Assembly (NCBI RefSeq): GCF_000507145.1
Contig: NZ_AYTO01000008.1
Span: forward strand, 62,001-126,000
Source of the DNA: Bacillus tequilensis KCTC 13622
Lineage (GTDB): Bacteria; Bacillota; Bacilli; Bacillales; Bacillaceae
Reading direction: 5' to 3'
DNA: 64,000 nucleotides
In this document: piece by piece, positions 44,216-52,676 of the stretch
How positions within the stretch are numbered: position 1 is the first letter of the stretch
Layout of the letters: every line of letters starts with the position of its first letter
The notes under the pieces: generated by a model
Database searches by the model: none
What the model saw: the letters and a program-made list of their open reading frames with translations, nothing else
What the model was told of the DNA's origin: nothing
Made by a program: the position numbers and the translations under genes

Positions 44216-45493
44216 ATGAAAATGATATTGATGTCAGCAGCACTGGCCGGAAGCGTTATATGGGGAGCTTCAGCTGCACAGCTGAACGAGTCGCAGCCTC
44301 ATTCCGTTTCAGAAAAGGCCCCGTTGTTTGATGAAGAGCATGCATATGAAACCATTCATGAGCTTAGTGAAGTCATAGGACCGAGAGAAACAGGGACAGA
44401 GAAAGAAAAAGAAACGGCATCATACATATCAAAACGGCTTCAAGATGAGGGATTAACTGTCCGCACTCAGCCATTTCATGTGAAAACATATTTTTCTGGT
44501 TCAGTCATGGCAGGCGATCACGAGTATCCAATACGCTCAGCAGATAAGACCGCTGTTGAAAAGGAAGAAAAATTAGAGGCTGGCGTCTTTGACGGTGGCT
44601 ATGGGTTAAGCCTTGATGTAAAAGAAGCAAAAGGAAAAATTGCCGTTATCAGAGAGGGAAAAATATCAGTAGCTCAAAAATTAAAAAACGCCCAAGATGC
44701 TGGCGCAAAGGCTGTCATTATTTATAACAGCAAGACAAAACCCCTCGCGATCCGTCCGATAAAACCAAAACAAATCACAATACCGGCAGCCGGGATGAAA
44801 AAAGAAGACGGAGAAGCTTTACTGAAAGAAAAGCAGGCTGTCATTCAATTTAAAAACTATCAAAACCGCACTTCACAAAATATAATAGGGACACGCAAAG
44901 CGCAGCATACAAAACACCCGGATATTCTTTATGTAACGGCCCATTATGACACAGTTAAAGGTGCACCAGGGGCTGATGATAATGCATCAGGCACATCTGC
45001 TGTTCTGGAGATGAGTAAGCAAAGCAAGGATCTTCCCAAAAACAAAGAAATCCGTTTTATCTTATTCGGAGCTGAAGAGCTGTGGTCAGCGGGTTCCTCA
45101 TATTATGTCAGTACGCTTACTTCAGATGAAATCAAACACAGCCGTGCGAACTTTAACGCTGATATGATTGCAACTGATTGGAAAGAAGCCAGCCAATTGT
45201 ATATAACCACTCCGGATGGCAAAAAGAATGCAAGTGTCAATTATGCGGTACATGCTGCCCAGAAGGCCCAGCTTGACGCACCTCGCCTTACCCAGCTTGG
45301 ATACTCTGATCATGTGTCATTTTATGAAGCGGGCATACCTTCAGCTAATTGGATTTGGCTCAGCCCGGATAAACAAGAGCCTGGGTCATGGTATCACACT
45401 GAAAATGATAATATAACACATATCAGCAAAGAAAGATTAAAGGAAGCGGGGCAGCTCTTGCTATCTGCTGTAAAAGAGGCAAATATGAAATAA
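44216..45493 (+). CDS. Secreted M28-family aminopeptidase with PA domain
   Basis: 425 residues from ATG 44216, seven bases after AGAGGAGGAA; a GTG at 44192 precedes that site. Signal peptide MKMILMSAALAGSVIWGASA. A protease-associated (PA) domain (~105-215) lies inside an M28 zinc peptidase. Metal ligands are in VTAHYDTV (His, Asp), GADDNASG (Asp), GAEELW (Glu), NADMIAT (Asp) and GYSDHVSF (His). It resembles B. subtilis aminopeptidase YwaD in architecture. I do not recall a gene here in 168, where yvbK follows eno. The intergenic region carries ATTACC-N7-GGTAAT (44115-44133), a possible operator. Confidence 0.85.
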   Translation: MKMILMSAALAGSVIWGASAAQLNESQPHSVSEKAPLFDEEHAYETIHELSEVIGPRETGTEKEKETASYISKRLQDEGLTVRTQPFHVKTYFSGSVMAGDHEYPIRSADKTAVEKEEKLEAGVFDGGYGLSLDVKEAKGKIAVIREGKISVAQKLKNAQDAGAKAVIIYNSKTKPLAIRPIKPKQITIPAAGMKKEDGEALLKEKQAVIQFKNYQNRTSQNIIGTRKAQHTKHPDILYVTAHYDTVKGAPGADDNASGTSAVLEMSKQSKDLPKNKEIRFILFGAEELWSAGSSYYVSTLTSDEIKHSRANFNADMIATDWKEASQLYITTPDGKKNASVNYAVHAAQKAQLDAPRLTQLGYSDHVSFYEAGIPSANWIWLSPDKQEPGSWYHTENDNITHISKERLKEAGQLLLSAVKEANMK

Positions 45494-45518
45494 AAAACAG
45501 GCTTCGGCCTGTTTTTTT
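45492..45518 (+). terminator. Terminator after the M28 peptidase
   Basis: AAAAACAGGC - TTCG - GCCTGTTTTTT, a strong UUCG-loop hairpin that separates the peptidase gene from the downstream operon. Confidence 0.88.
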
Positions 45519-45656
45519 ACTTTTCACTATATTCTTTCAATTAAGGGAGATTTTCTCACTATTTCCCTAATAAATACCTTATCGTAGGTATGTAAAATAT
45601 CAATTACCATCAAATGGCATCAATATGTCCTACCGAATAAAAGGATGCAAAACTCA

Positions 45657-45684
45657 TTTACCGTTTTTTTACTTTTGGTATAAT
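45657..45684 (+). promoter_or_regulatory. Promoter of the nine-gene aminosugar operon
   Basis: TTTACC (45657-45662), 16 bases, TATAAT (45679-45684) with extended -10 TGG. The leader of about 65 bases contains ATCGATCGAT (45691-45700). Further upstream (45580-45650) TCGTAGG and CCTACCGA form a loose inverted repeat. No known riboswitch was recognised. Confidence 0.7.
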
Positions 45685-45754
45685 AGCTTTATCGATCGAT
45701 AATTGTTTAATTTTGTAAAAAAATATCCTTTTCTATCTTATAGGAGGGCCAAAA

Positions 45755-47089
45755 ATGAATCCTGTCACAAAAGAAGCTCGAAACCTCGGTCATAAGCGGC
45801 TTTTAGAATTGATTGAAACAAAACAGGCTGTCGTAGGTGTATTGGGGATGGGATATGTGGGATTTCCTCTTGCATTGGAATGTGTCAATAAAGGATACAG
45901 CGTCATCGGCTTCGATAAAAACAGTGAAAAAGTTTCTTTGCTGAAAGACGGACACAGCCATATTCGGGATATAGACGATAACCAATTAAAAGAGGCGCTG
46001 CACACAGAGCGTTTTCAAGTGAGTGAAAATATGTCTCTCATTGAACACTGCGACATCGTTGTGATATGCGTTCCGACACCTTTGAACAAAAAAGACAAAA
46101 TTCCTGATCTCAGCTACATAGACAGTGCGGTTGACACCATGCTGGCTTATGGAAGGCCAAATCAGCTTTTAATTTTAGAAAGTACAACCTATCCGGGGAC
46201 AACCAAACAAAAAATTGCTGATCGAATGGCATCAGGGCGGCAGGTGAACATAGGCTCCGACTTTTTTATCGCTTATTCTCCTGAACGAATCGATCCTGGA
46301 AACAGCCAATATGAAGTCGCCGATATCCCTAAAGTGGTCGGCGGAATGACCCGGAATTGCACAAAACTTGCCTCAGCGTTTTACAACACCATCGTTACAA
46401 GCGTTCATCCAGTAACCTCACCAGAAGTAGCAGAAACAGCTAAACTCCTAGAGAATACCTACCGTTATGTAAATATAGCTCTCATCAATGAAATGGCACT
46501 CAATTGCCGAGAACTCGATATTGATATATGGGACGTGATCAATGCGGCAGACACGAAGCCGTTCGGGTTTCAAAAGTTCAGCCCCGGCCCTGGCGTAGGC
46601 GGCCATTGTATACCGATTGATCCTTTTTATTTTAAATGGATAGCCAATCAAAAGGGATTACAGACAAAGCTGATTGATCTAGCGGATGAAATTAATTCTG
46701 AAATGCCGTTTTCAGTGTCCGACTATGCCATGAAGCTGGTTGATAAAGAACAATGCAGTATTTTATTAATAGGCGCCGCTTATAAAAAAAATACCAATGA
46801 TTCTCGTGAGTCTTCTGCATTTGCAATTATCGGTGATTTAATGAAAAAGGGATGCACGATAGATTACTATGATCCATTTATCAGTGAAATCCGCTTAGAA
46901 GACGGCAGCACCAAGCATTCCGTTCCTTTCACGAAGGAGCAGGTCAATCAATATGATGTTGTCATTATCCATACTGATCATGATGATATCAATTACAGCA
47001 TCTTGCGGGATGCAGCACCTATTATTTTCGATACCAGAAATATTTGCAGAGAAAAAATGGCTGACTATGCAAACCTTGTCACACTATAG
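45755..47089 (+). CDS. UDP-HexNAc 6-dehydrogenase, WbpA type (aminosugar operon gene 1)
   Basis: 444 residues, ATG after TAGGAGGG. NAD-binding VVGVLGMGYVGFPLALE (~25-45), CVPTPLN, LESTTYPGTT, substrate-binding SPERIDPGN, catalytic Cys in GPGVGGHCIPIDPFYF (~283-298) and the C-terminal GAAYKKNTNDSRES. The TKPFGFQKFSPGPG segment resembles WbpA-class enzymes, which oxidise UDP-GlcNAc to UDP-GlcNAcA, more than UDP-glucose dehydrogenases. This would feed the pathway with a nucleotide HexNAc uronic acid. First gene of a run of nine in one direction with spacing of 12 bases or less, or overlaps. The substrate is inferred from family resemblance only. Confidence 0.85.
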   Translation: MNPVTKEARNLGHKRLLELIETKQAVVGVLGMGYVGFPLALECVNKGYSVIGFDKNSEKVSLLKDGHSHIRDIDDNQLKEALHTERFQVSENMSLIEHCDIVVICVPTPLNKKDKIPDLSYIDSAVDTMLAYGRPNQLLILESTTYPGTTKQKIADRMASGRQVNIGSDFFIAYSPERIDPGNSQYEVADIPKVVGGMTRNCTKLASAFYNTIVTSVHPVTSPEVAETAKLLENTYRYVNIALINEMALNCRELDIDIWDVINAADTKPFGFQKFSPGPGVGGHCIPIDPFYFKWIANQKGLQTKLIDLADEINSEMPFSVSDYAMKLVDKEQCSILLIGAAYKKNTNDSRESSAFAIIGDLMKKGCTIDYYDPFISEIRLEDGSTKHSVPFTKEQVNQYDVVIIHTDHDDINYSILRDAAPIIFDTRNICREKMADYANLVTL

Positions 47090-47101
47090 GAGGGAACGAT
47101 C

Positions 47102-48268
47102 ATCAGTAAACAATTTATCTCTTTTCACAGACCTGATATCACAAATGAAGAACTGGAAACTGTAGCCGAAACGATCAAGTCAGGGTGGATTTCAAAAGGT
47201 CCGAAGGTGATTGAATTTGAAAAAAAGCTGGGCGAATATTTAAGCGCAGAGCACGTCATCAGCTGTAATTCAGGAACAGCAGCCTTGCATATGGCATTGC
47301 TTGCACTCGGTGTAGGAGAAGGCGATGAAGTCATAGTTCCAAGCTTCACGTTTTGTTCAAGTGTAAACGTCATTTTGCATGTCGGAGCAACCCCGGTTTT
47401 TGCCGATATTTGCGAGGACGATTTATGTATAGATCCGGAAGATGTCAGACAAAAACTTTCTCCGCGCACAAAAGCGGTCATTGCGGTTCATTTTGCAGGT
47501 TATCCGGCAAATTTGGATGAGCTTAGCGGCATATGCAAGGAACATGGGCTGTATTTGATTGAAGATGCCGCTCACGCGTTAGGGACCAGGTATAAAGGGA
47601 AGATGATCGGCACGCATGGAGATGCCGTATGCTTCAGCTTTTATGCCACCAAAAATATAACGACGGGAGAAGGGGGAGCTCTGATTCTTCAGGATGAAGC
47701 AGCGGCCGAGAGAGCAAGACTGTATGGGTGGCACGGCATTACTAAAAATGCTTGGAACCGCTACGGTGAAAAGGGCAGCTGGCGATATGATGTTTTGCTT
47801 CCCGGCTTTAAGTACAACATGACAGACATTCAAGCTGCGCTAGGGCTCATTCAATTGAAACGAGCTGCTGAGATCCAAGAAAAACGCACAAAAATCGCAA
47901 ACTATTATGCGTCTGAGCTTATCAATCAATCAGAAAGAGCAGCACTTCCTTTGACAGACATTCCAAGCCACGTTACTCACTCTTGGCATCTGTTTATCCT
48001 TCGGGTGAAAAAACGCGGGGAAATGGAGCGAGACCAGTTTATTGAAAATATGAAAGCGAAACATATTGGCTTGAGTGTCCATTTCATTCCTGTGCATATG
48101 CATCCCTACTATAGAGAGCATTTTCCCGCAAAGCTGCCGGTAACTGAACGCATCTTTTCTGAAATTGTATCATTGCCTCTTTATAGCCAATTATCGAAGG
48201 AAAATTGTCAATATATCGTTCAATCCATTAAAGAAGTTTTATCTTTAAGCCAGGAGGTCGGACAATGA
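47102..48268 (+). CDS. DegT/DnrJ/EryC1 aminotransferase lacking a normal start codon (gene 2)
   Basis: Counting from ATC 47102, 388 residues, the normal family length. The family N-terminus is present (FHRPDITNEELETVAETIKSGWISKGPKVIEFE), followed by SCNSGTAALHMAL, cofactor-binding EDAAHALG, PLP lysine in SFYATKNITTGEGG and the C-terminal HFIPVHMHPYYR. Between the in-frame TAG of gene 1 (47087-47089) and this N-terminus there is no ATG, GTG, TTG or CTG: the codons are GAG GGA ACG ATC ATC AGT. A strong AGGAGGG (47088-47094) sits seven bases before ATC 47102. The first standard in-frame start, GTG 47207, would cut off 35 conserved residues and has no ribosome site. Either translation starts at ATC or an ATG has been lost. 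Likely role: amination of a UDP-4-keto sugar. Confidence 0.8.
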   Translation: MSKQFISFHRPDITNEELETVAETIKSGWISKGPKVIEFEKKLGEYLSAEHVISCNSGTAALHMALLALGVGEGDEVIVPSFTFCSSVNVILHVGATPVFADICEDDLCIDPEDVRQKLSPRTKAVIAVHFAGYPANLDELSGICKEHGLYLIEDAAHALGTRYKGKMIGTHGDAVCFSFYATKNITTGEGGALILQDEAAAERARLYGWHGITKNAWNRYGEKGSWRYDVLLPGFKYNMTDIQAALGLIQLKRAAEIQEKRTKIANYYASELINQSERAALPLTDIPSHVTHSWHLFILRVKKRGEMERDQFIENMKAKHIGLSVHFIPVHMHPYYREHFPAKLPVTERIFSEIVSLPLYSQLSKENCQYIVQSIKEVLSLSQEVGQ

Positions 48269-49194
48269 AACACATAGCTATCTTAGGCGGAGCGGGTTTT
48301 ATAGGAAGTGAATTAGCGAGGTTATTAGAGACTAAGGGTTATCATACGATTATCGCTGATCAAAAAAAGCCGGATTTTCAGGCGGAATTTCGGCAAACGA
48401 ATATTTTAGACCGGCAATCGCTGCGGGAATCATTGAAAGGAGCGGATGCTGTCGTTCATTTAGCGGCTATGGTCGGGGTAGACAGCTGCCGCAGCAATGA
48501 AGAAGACGTGATCAAGGTGAATTTTGAGGGAACGAAAAACGTAACCGAAGTATGCAAGGAGCTAAGGATCAAGACGCTTCTTTTCTCCTCCAGCTCAGAG
48601 GTATTCGGGGATTCACCCGATTATCCGTATACGGAATTGAGCAAGAAGCTCCCAAAATCCGCTTATGGAAAAGCAAAGCTGAAGTCGGAGGAATATTTGA
48701 AAGAGCAGGCATCAGACTCGCTGCATGTCAGGGTTGTCCGGTACTTTAATGTATACGGCCCGAAGCAGCGGGAGGACTTTGTTATTAACAAGTTCTTCAG
48801 TTTGGCTGAAGCTGGCGCGGAGCTTCCTCTTTATGGAGACGGCGGCCAAATCAGATGCTTTAGCTATATTAGCGATATCGTGAACGGAACATATCTGGCA
48901 CTTTTGCACAAAGGCAGTGCTTTTGAAGATTTCAACATAGGAAACGATCTGCCAATCAGCATAAAAGGATTGGCAGAAAAAATCAACGTGATGACAGGCA
49001 GGAAGAAAGAGAATTACACCTTTAAAAAGCTGGGTGAGGATGGCGTGCGGAGTAAAGACATTGAAATTTTCAAGCGTGCTCCCTCGATCGAGAAGGCAAA
49101 GCGCCTGCTTGGATATGCTCCTAAAGTTCACCTTGAGGAAGGCCTGAGGATGATTAAAGTTGAAAGACGAAAACAAAAACTTCCATTATCCTGA
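48265..49194 (+). CDS. Extended SDR, UDP-uronate decarboxylase/epimerase type (gene 3)
   Basis: 309 residues, ATGA overlap with gene 2, AGGAGGTC upstream. Rossmann GGAGFIGSELARLL, active-site SSSSEVFGDSP (~110-120) and YGKAK (Tyr/Lys ~135-139), RYFNVYGPKQ (~160). Ser-Glu before the V(F/Y)G motif is what UDP-glucuronate decarboxylases (UXS, ArnA C-domain) carry; C4 epimerases usually have Ser-Ala/Thr there and dehydratases Asp-Glu. After a UDP-GlcNAcA-forming enzyme, a decarboxylase would give a UDP-2-acetamido-4-keto-pentose. An epimerase cannot be excluded. Confidence 0.82.
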   Translation: MKHIAILGGAGFIGSELARLLETKGYHTIIADQKKPDFQAEFRQTNILDRQSLRESLKGADAVVHLAAMVGVDSCRSNEEDVIKVNFEGTKNVTEVCKELRIKTLLFSSSSEVFGDSPDYPYTELSKKLPKSAYGKAKLKSEEYLKEQASDSLHVRVVRYFNVYGPKQREDFVINKFFSLAEAGAELPLYGDGGQIRCFSYISDIVNGTYLALLHKGSAFEDFNIGNDLPISIKGLAEKINVMTGRKKENYTFKKLGEDGVRSKDIEIFKRAPSIEKAKRLLGYAPKVHLEEGLRMIKVERRKQKLPLS

Positions 49195-50404
49195 AAATCC
49201 GAAACAGATCAAGTTTCCCATTTATGCGGGTCAGCTTTCAGGCAGAAATCTTTTCCCGGCAGTCACACATTTCATCTCAGCTAAAAGAACAACGTTGGCA
49301 GAAAAATTGGAAAAACGCTATGGAAAGGGTATCGAATTAACTTCAAGCGGCAGTGCGGCATTAGTGCTTGCACTGGCGTTTTCCGGAGCGGGTCCTGGAA
49401 AAGAAGTGATTTTTTCATCATTCAGCTGTCCGAATGTCATTGATGCTGTGCTTCAATCCGGAGCCTCGCCGGTTTTTGCCAATCTGGATGATGATTTGTC
49501 CCTATCCTTTGAAGATGTCAAAAACAAAGTGAGCGAGAGGACATGCGCTGTCATTTTGACACATGTATACGGCCGGAAGGAAAACATGAAACTTATTGAG
49601 TGGGCGAAAGAGAAGCGCATTCGTGTCATCGACGATGCCGCTCAGGCTATGTTTACAAAACAAGCCGGAACTTTTGCAGGCGGATTGGGGGATTTCGGCA
49701 TCTTGAGCTTTGGGCCGTCAAAGCCTCTCAGCAGTATAGGGGGCGGAGCGTTAATCGCTCGAAAAGAGGTTCTGGAGAAAAACGGCAGGCTGCCGATGGA
49801 ACAGCGAAAGCAAGTCAATGCTGATTACTATGCTTATATGAGACAGCAGCGAATACAGGTTTTGATGAGATCTAGGACTCTGTCTTTCTTATTGAGAAAA
49901 ATGGGTGTTCAGACTTCTATGAAAACGAGCAAGCTTGAAGTCCTTCCGAAAACACCTGCTACTGTCCCTTTATTGCGAATGCATCCGGTGAGACAAGCTA
50001 TGATCGAATACCAGCTGTCAAAGATGGAGCGGCTGGTGAAAGACTCATCTAAAAATTTGGAGACTGCAAAATGCATTTTTGCGCAGGCAGAAGAGTTATA
50101 CGGGATCAAGATGATACAGCCGCAGGAGGGAGAAAGCCTGAACTATTTGACAATCGTCTTTCCTCATGAAGGCCAAAGGTACGACTGCTCCGCTTATTTA
50201 GCGGCAAAAGGGATTCAAACCTGCTGGAACTACCTTCCCCTTCACCTTATTCCGCTGTATCAGCCTTATTCACGGCAAGAGGATGAACATTCTCTTTGGA
50301 AAAGGGTTCTTTCACTGCCGTTCAAACCGCCTCTAGGTACAGAGCAGGTGAAGTATATTGCTGAAACTGTTTTAGCGTATGCAGAGCAAAAGAATAAGAA
50401 ATGA
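49160..50404 (+). CDS. Second DegT-family PLP aminotransferase (gene 4)
   Basis: 414 residues from TTG 49160, which lies 35 bases inside gene 3; the next in-frame Met is far downstream inside the fold. TSSGSAALVLALAFSGAG, IDDAAQAMF (PLP-binding Asp) and LSFGPSKPLSSIGGG (PLP Lys) are present, so it should be a working enzyme. It diverges strongly from gene 2 and EpsN and has an extra basic stretch (~215-260, YMRQQRIQVLMRSRTLSFLLRKMG). Its substrate is unknown. A role in a second amination, or in making a D- or unusual amino acid side chain, is conceivable but unsupported. Confidence 0.8.
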   Translation: MKDENKNFHYPENPKQIKFPIYAGQLSGRNLFPAVTHFISAKRTTLAEKLEKRYGKGIELTSSGSAALVLALAFSGAGPGKEVIFSSFSCPNVIDAVLQSGASPVFANLDDDLSLSFEDVKNKVSERTCAVILTHVYGRKENMKLIEWAKEKRIRVIDDAAQAMFTKQAGTFAGGLGDFGILSFGPSKPLSSIGGGALIARKEVLEKNGRLPMEQRKQVNADYYAYMRQQRIQVLMRSRTLSFLLRKMGVQTSMKTSKLEVLPKTPATVPLLRMHPVRQAMIEYQLSKMERLVKDSSKNLETAKCIFAQAEELYGIKMIQPQEGESLNYLTIVFPHEGQRYDCSAYLAAKGIQTCWNYLPLHLIPLYQPYSRQEDEHSLWKRVLSLPFKPPLGTEQVKYIAETVLAYAEQKNKK

Positions 50405-50420
50405 ATGTTGGTGATATATT

Positions 50421-51302
50421 GTGCAAAACACAGCGAATTTGGTAACTCGTCAAGCATGGGATCGGGCAGCTGGCATATTTCAGACTGGATTGTTTCAAAG
50501 CTATGATTGGGGGAAGCTCATGGAAGAGCTCCCCAATACCTCGTTTCATCCCATTAAGCTGATATCGGACGGCGGGCAGGTGATATATGTTCCGGTGTTT
50601 GAGCAGAATGGCTTGCTCAGCGGGAATATGATCGGTTACGGCGGTGTCATTTCAGACCGTCCGATTTCATTTGAATGGCTGCAAAGCGAAATCGAGGCTT
50701 TATTTGGACAGAAATTATCGCGGCTCCTGCTTCCGCATGGCCAAACTTCTTTTATCGAAGAAAAGGGAGAACAATGGGCGGAGAAAGCCACACATATATT
50801 GACGCTTCCCGATACATTTGAAGAGCTATGGACAAACTGTTCGGGAAAAGCTCGGACTGCCGTCAGATATGCGGAGAAGAAAAATGTGTCCGTCCGCCTA
50901 ATCGGACAGGAATTGATACCTGAATTTTACGAACTGTATAAGGCGCATACAGCAGCGATCGGCGCAGCCTATATGCTGAGTCAGGATTTTTTTCAAAAGC
51001 TGCTAGAAAGCCTTGGAAGGCAAGTCTTTTGGGTAGGGGCATTTCTTGAGAGTGAAATGATCAGCAGCAGTATTTTTCTATATGACCATTCCCATTTCTA
51101 TTATTGGCAAAATGTAAACAGCCCTGCCGGAAAAGAAACGCAGGCCTCTTATTTGTTAATGCGCAACGCTTTATCATTCGCCATCGGCAAGAAACTGCAA
51201 TGGGTTGATTTTGGATATTCTCACAGTAAAGAAATTGCCCGACCGAAACGATATTGGGGAGCTGAAGAGAAACGATGTCGACATTTCACAGAAGCGGAGT
51301 AA
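50421..51302 (+). CDS. FemAB/GNAT-like acyl or aminoacyl transferase (gene 5)
   Basis: 293 residues from GTG 50421, with only a weak ribosome site. Double-GNAT FemAB-like layout: FQSYDWGKLMEE near residue 26, GKARTAVRYAEKKNVSVRL (~140-158), a second GNAT lobe with ASYLLMRNALSFAIGK, and the C-terminal DFGYSHSKEIARPKRYWGAEEKR typical of the family. FemAB proteins move amino acids from aminoacyl-tRNA onto amines; related Acetyltransf_6 proteins act in polysaccharide loci. In this operon it is the best candidate to acylate the sugar amine with an amino acid. Confidence 0.75.
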   Translation: MQNTANLVTRQAWDRAAGIFQTGLFQSYDWGKLMEELPNTSFHPIKLISDGGQVIYVPVFEQNGLLSGNMIGYGGVISDRPISFEWLQSEIEALFGQKLSRLLLPHGQTSFIEEKGEQWAEKATHILTLPDTFEELWTNCSGKARTAVRYAEKKNVSVRLIGQELIPEFYELYKAHTAAIGAAYMLSQDFFQKLLESLGRQVFWVGAFLESEMISSSIFLYDHSHFYYWQNVNSPAGKETQASYLLMRNALSFAIGKKLQWVDFGYSHSKEIARPKRYWGAEEKRCRHFTEAE

Positions 51303-51304
51303 AG

Positions 51305-52033
51305 GTGGTAAGCGGCCATCAATCCAGTTATCTCCCATGGTATGGTTTTTTTGAAAAAATCTACAAATCAGATGTATTTGCGATTCACGATACAGCCCAG
51401 TTTGAGAAAAAGGGATTTCTCAATCGGAACAGGATTAAAACATCCCAAGGCCCGATGTGGCTGACTGTTCCTCTGCAAATGAAAAATTACAAGGATATCA
51501 GACTTCGTGATATGAAAATCGATCAAGAACAGGACTGGCGGAAGAAACACTGGATGGCGATTAAAATGAATTATGCGAAAGCTCCCTATTTCGAGGAATA
51601 TCAAATGTTTTTTAAAGATGTCTATCAGCGGGAATGGGAGTACCTTCATGATTTAAATATGTTCATCATTGATTTTTTTCTGCGGGAACTTCGTATATCG
51701 ACGCCAATTTGCTATGTGTCGGAGCTTGAATGCCAAAATGAAAAAAAGAGTGATTTTGTGCTCGCGCTTTGTAAGGAACTTGGGGCTGATCACTATTATT
51801 CAGGCAGCCAAGGATCAGACTATTTAATAGAAAGTGATTTTGATAAAAGCGGAATTACAATCGAATACCAGCAAATCAGAGCCATACAGTATCCACAGCT
51901 GTTCGGGGAGCACATTCCTCATCTCTCTATGCTTGATATGCTTATGAATTGCGGAGCGGATATTTCCGAAACGTTAATTAAAGGGGGACAATATGATGAA
52001 AGTAATGGTATTTGCGGCGCACCCGGACGATGA
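51305..52033 (+). CDS. WbqC family protein (gene 6)
   Basis: 242 residues from GTG 51305, two bases after gene 5, with GGAG six bases upstream; ATG 51275, which overlaps gene 5, is the alternative and adds ten residues. Starting at GTG the protein opens VSGHQSSYLPWYGFFEKIYKSD, which matches the WbqC family start (HQPxYLPWxGFFxKI). FEKKGFLNRNRIK and WLTVPLQ follow. WbqC proteins occur in O-antigen and aminosugar loci, often near aminotransferases; their reaction is not settled as far as I know. A role in N-acylation of the amino sugar is plausible. The 3' end overlaps gene 7 by 41 bases. Confidence 0.8.
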   Translation: MVSGHQSSYLPWYGFFEKIYKSDVFAIHDTAQFEKKGFLNRNRIKTSQGPMWLTVPLQMKNYKDIRLRDMKIDQEQDWRKKHWMAIKMNYAKAPYFEEYQMFFKDVYQREWEYLHDLNMFIIDFFLRELRISTPICYVSELECQNEKKSDFVLALCKELGADHYYSGSQGSDYLIESDFDKSGITIEYQQIRAIQYPQLFGEHIPHLSMLDMLMNCGADISETLIKGGQYDESNGICGAPGR

Positions 52034-52673
52034 AATTATCGGCGTCGGCGGAGCATTGGCGAAACATGTCCGCCAAGGAGACAGTGTGTCGGCTGTCATT
52101 ATGGCTGAAGGTAAATCGTCTAGAAAAGAAGATTATGAAAAACCTTGTGATTCGATCATGCAGCATTCCTATAGTGAGACGGAACAAGCGCTTAGCACGC
52201 TCGGCATAAGCGATTTTGTCAGGTTGAATCTTCCTGATAACAGGCTTGATTCAATGGATTTGCTAGATGTAGTAAAAGAAGCAGAAAAACAAATTGAACG
52301 GTTTCAGCCCGATATCGTATATACACAATACGGCGGTGACATTAATATTGACCATGCTGTCGTATTCAGAGCGGTGATGACAGCAACCCGCCCGCTTCCG
52401 GGTCATTCCGTAAAACAGGTTCTCGCATACGAAACGTTATCCTCGACTGAGTGGAACTACTTGAATAAGGATCAATTCCATGCAAATTTCTTCATTAATA
52501 TAGAAGAAGAGCTTGAACTGAAGCTGAAGGCCATGGCGTGCTATGATTCAGAGCTGAGGGATTTCCCGCATCCGCGATCCTTGCAAGCGATAGAAAATAA
52601 CGCGTACGTATGGGGAGCAAAATCGGGTTTTTCTGCAGCAGAAGCATTTATGCTTGTGAGAGGGACGTGGTGA
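51993..52673 (+). CDS. PIG-L/LmbE family N-deacetylase (gene 7)
   Basis: 226 residues; ATG 51993 follows AAAGGGGGACA, and ATG 51996 is equally possible. Zinc motif AHPDDEIIGVGG (~9-20) and the second ligand region YTQYGGDINIDHAVVFRA (His ~117). Family members remove N-acetyl groups from GlcNAc-type sugars (GlcNAc-PI, MshB, BshB, teicoplanin deacetylase). Here it would expose the amine at C2 after the amino group at C4 has been modified. It is not the bacillithiol deacetylase by context. Confidence 0.88.
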   Translation: MMKVMVFAAHPDDEIIGVGGALAKHVRQGDSVSAVIMAEGKSSRKEDYEKPCDSIMQHSYSETEQALSTLGISDFVRLNLPDNRLDSMDLLDVVKEAEKQIERFQPDIVYTQYGGDINIDHAVVFRAVMTATRPLPGHSVKQVLAYETLSSTEWNYLNKDQFHANFFINIEEELELKLKAMACYDSELRDFPHPRSLQAIENNAYVWGAKSGFSAAEAFMLVRGTW

Positions 52674-52676
52674 CGG

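Noticed and set aside
47207-48268. GTG 47207 as the start of the first DegT aminotransferase
   Set aside because: It removes 35 conserved N-terminal residues, has no ribosome site, and leaves the strong AGGAGGG at 47088 without a gene.
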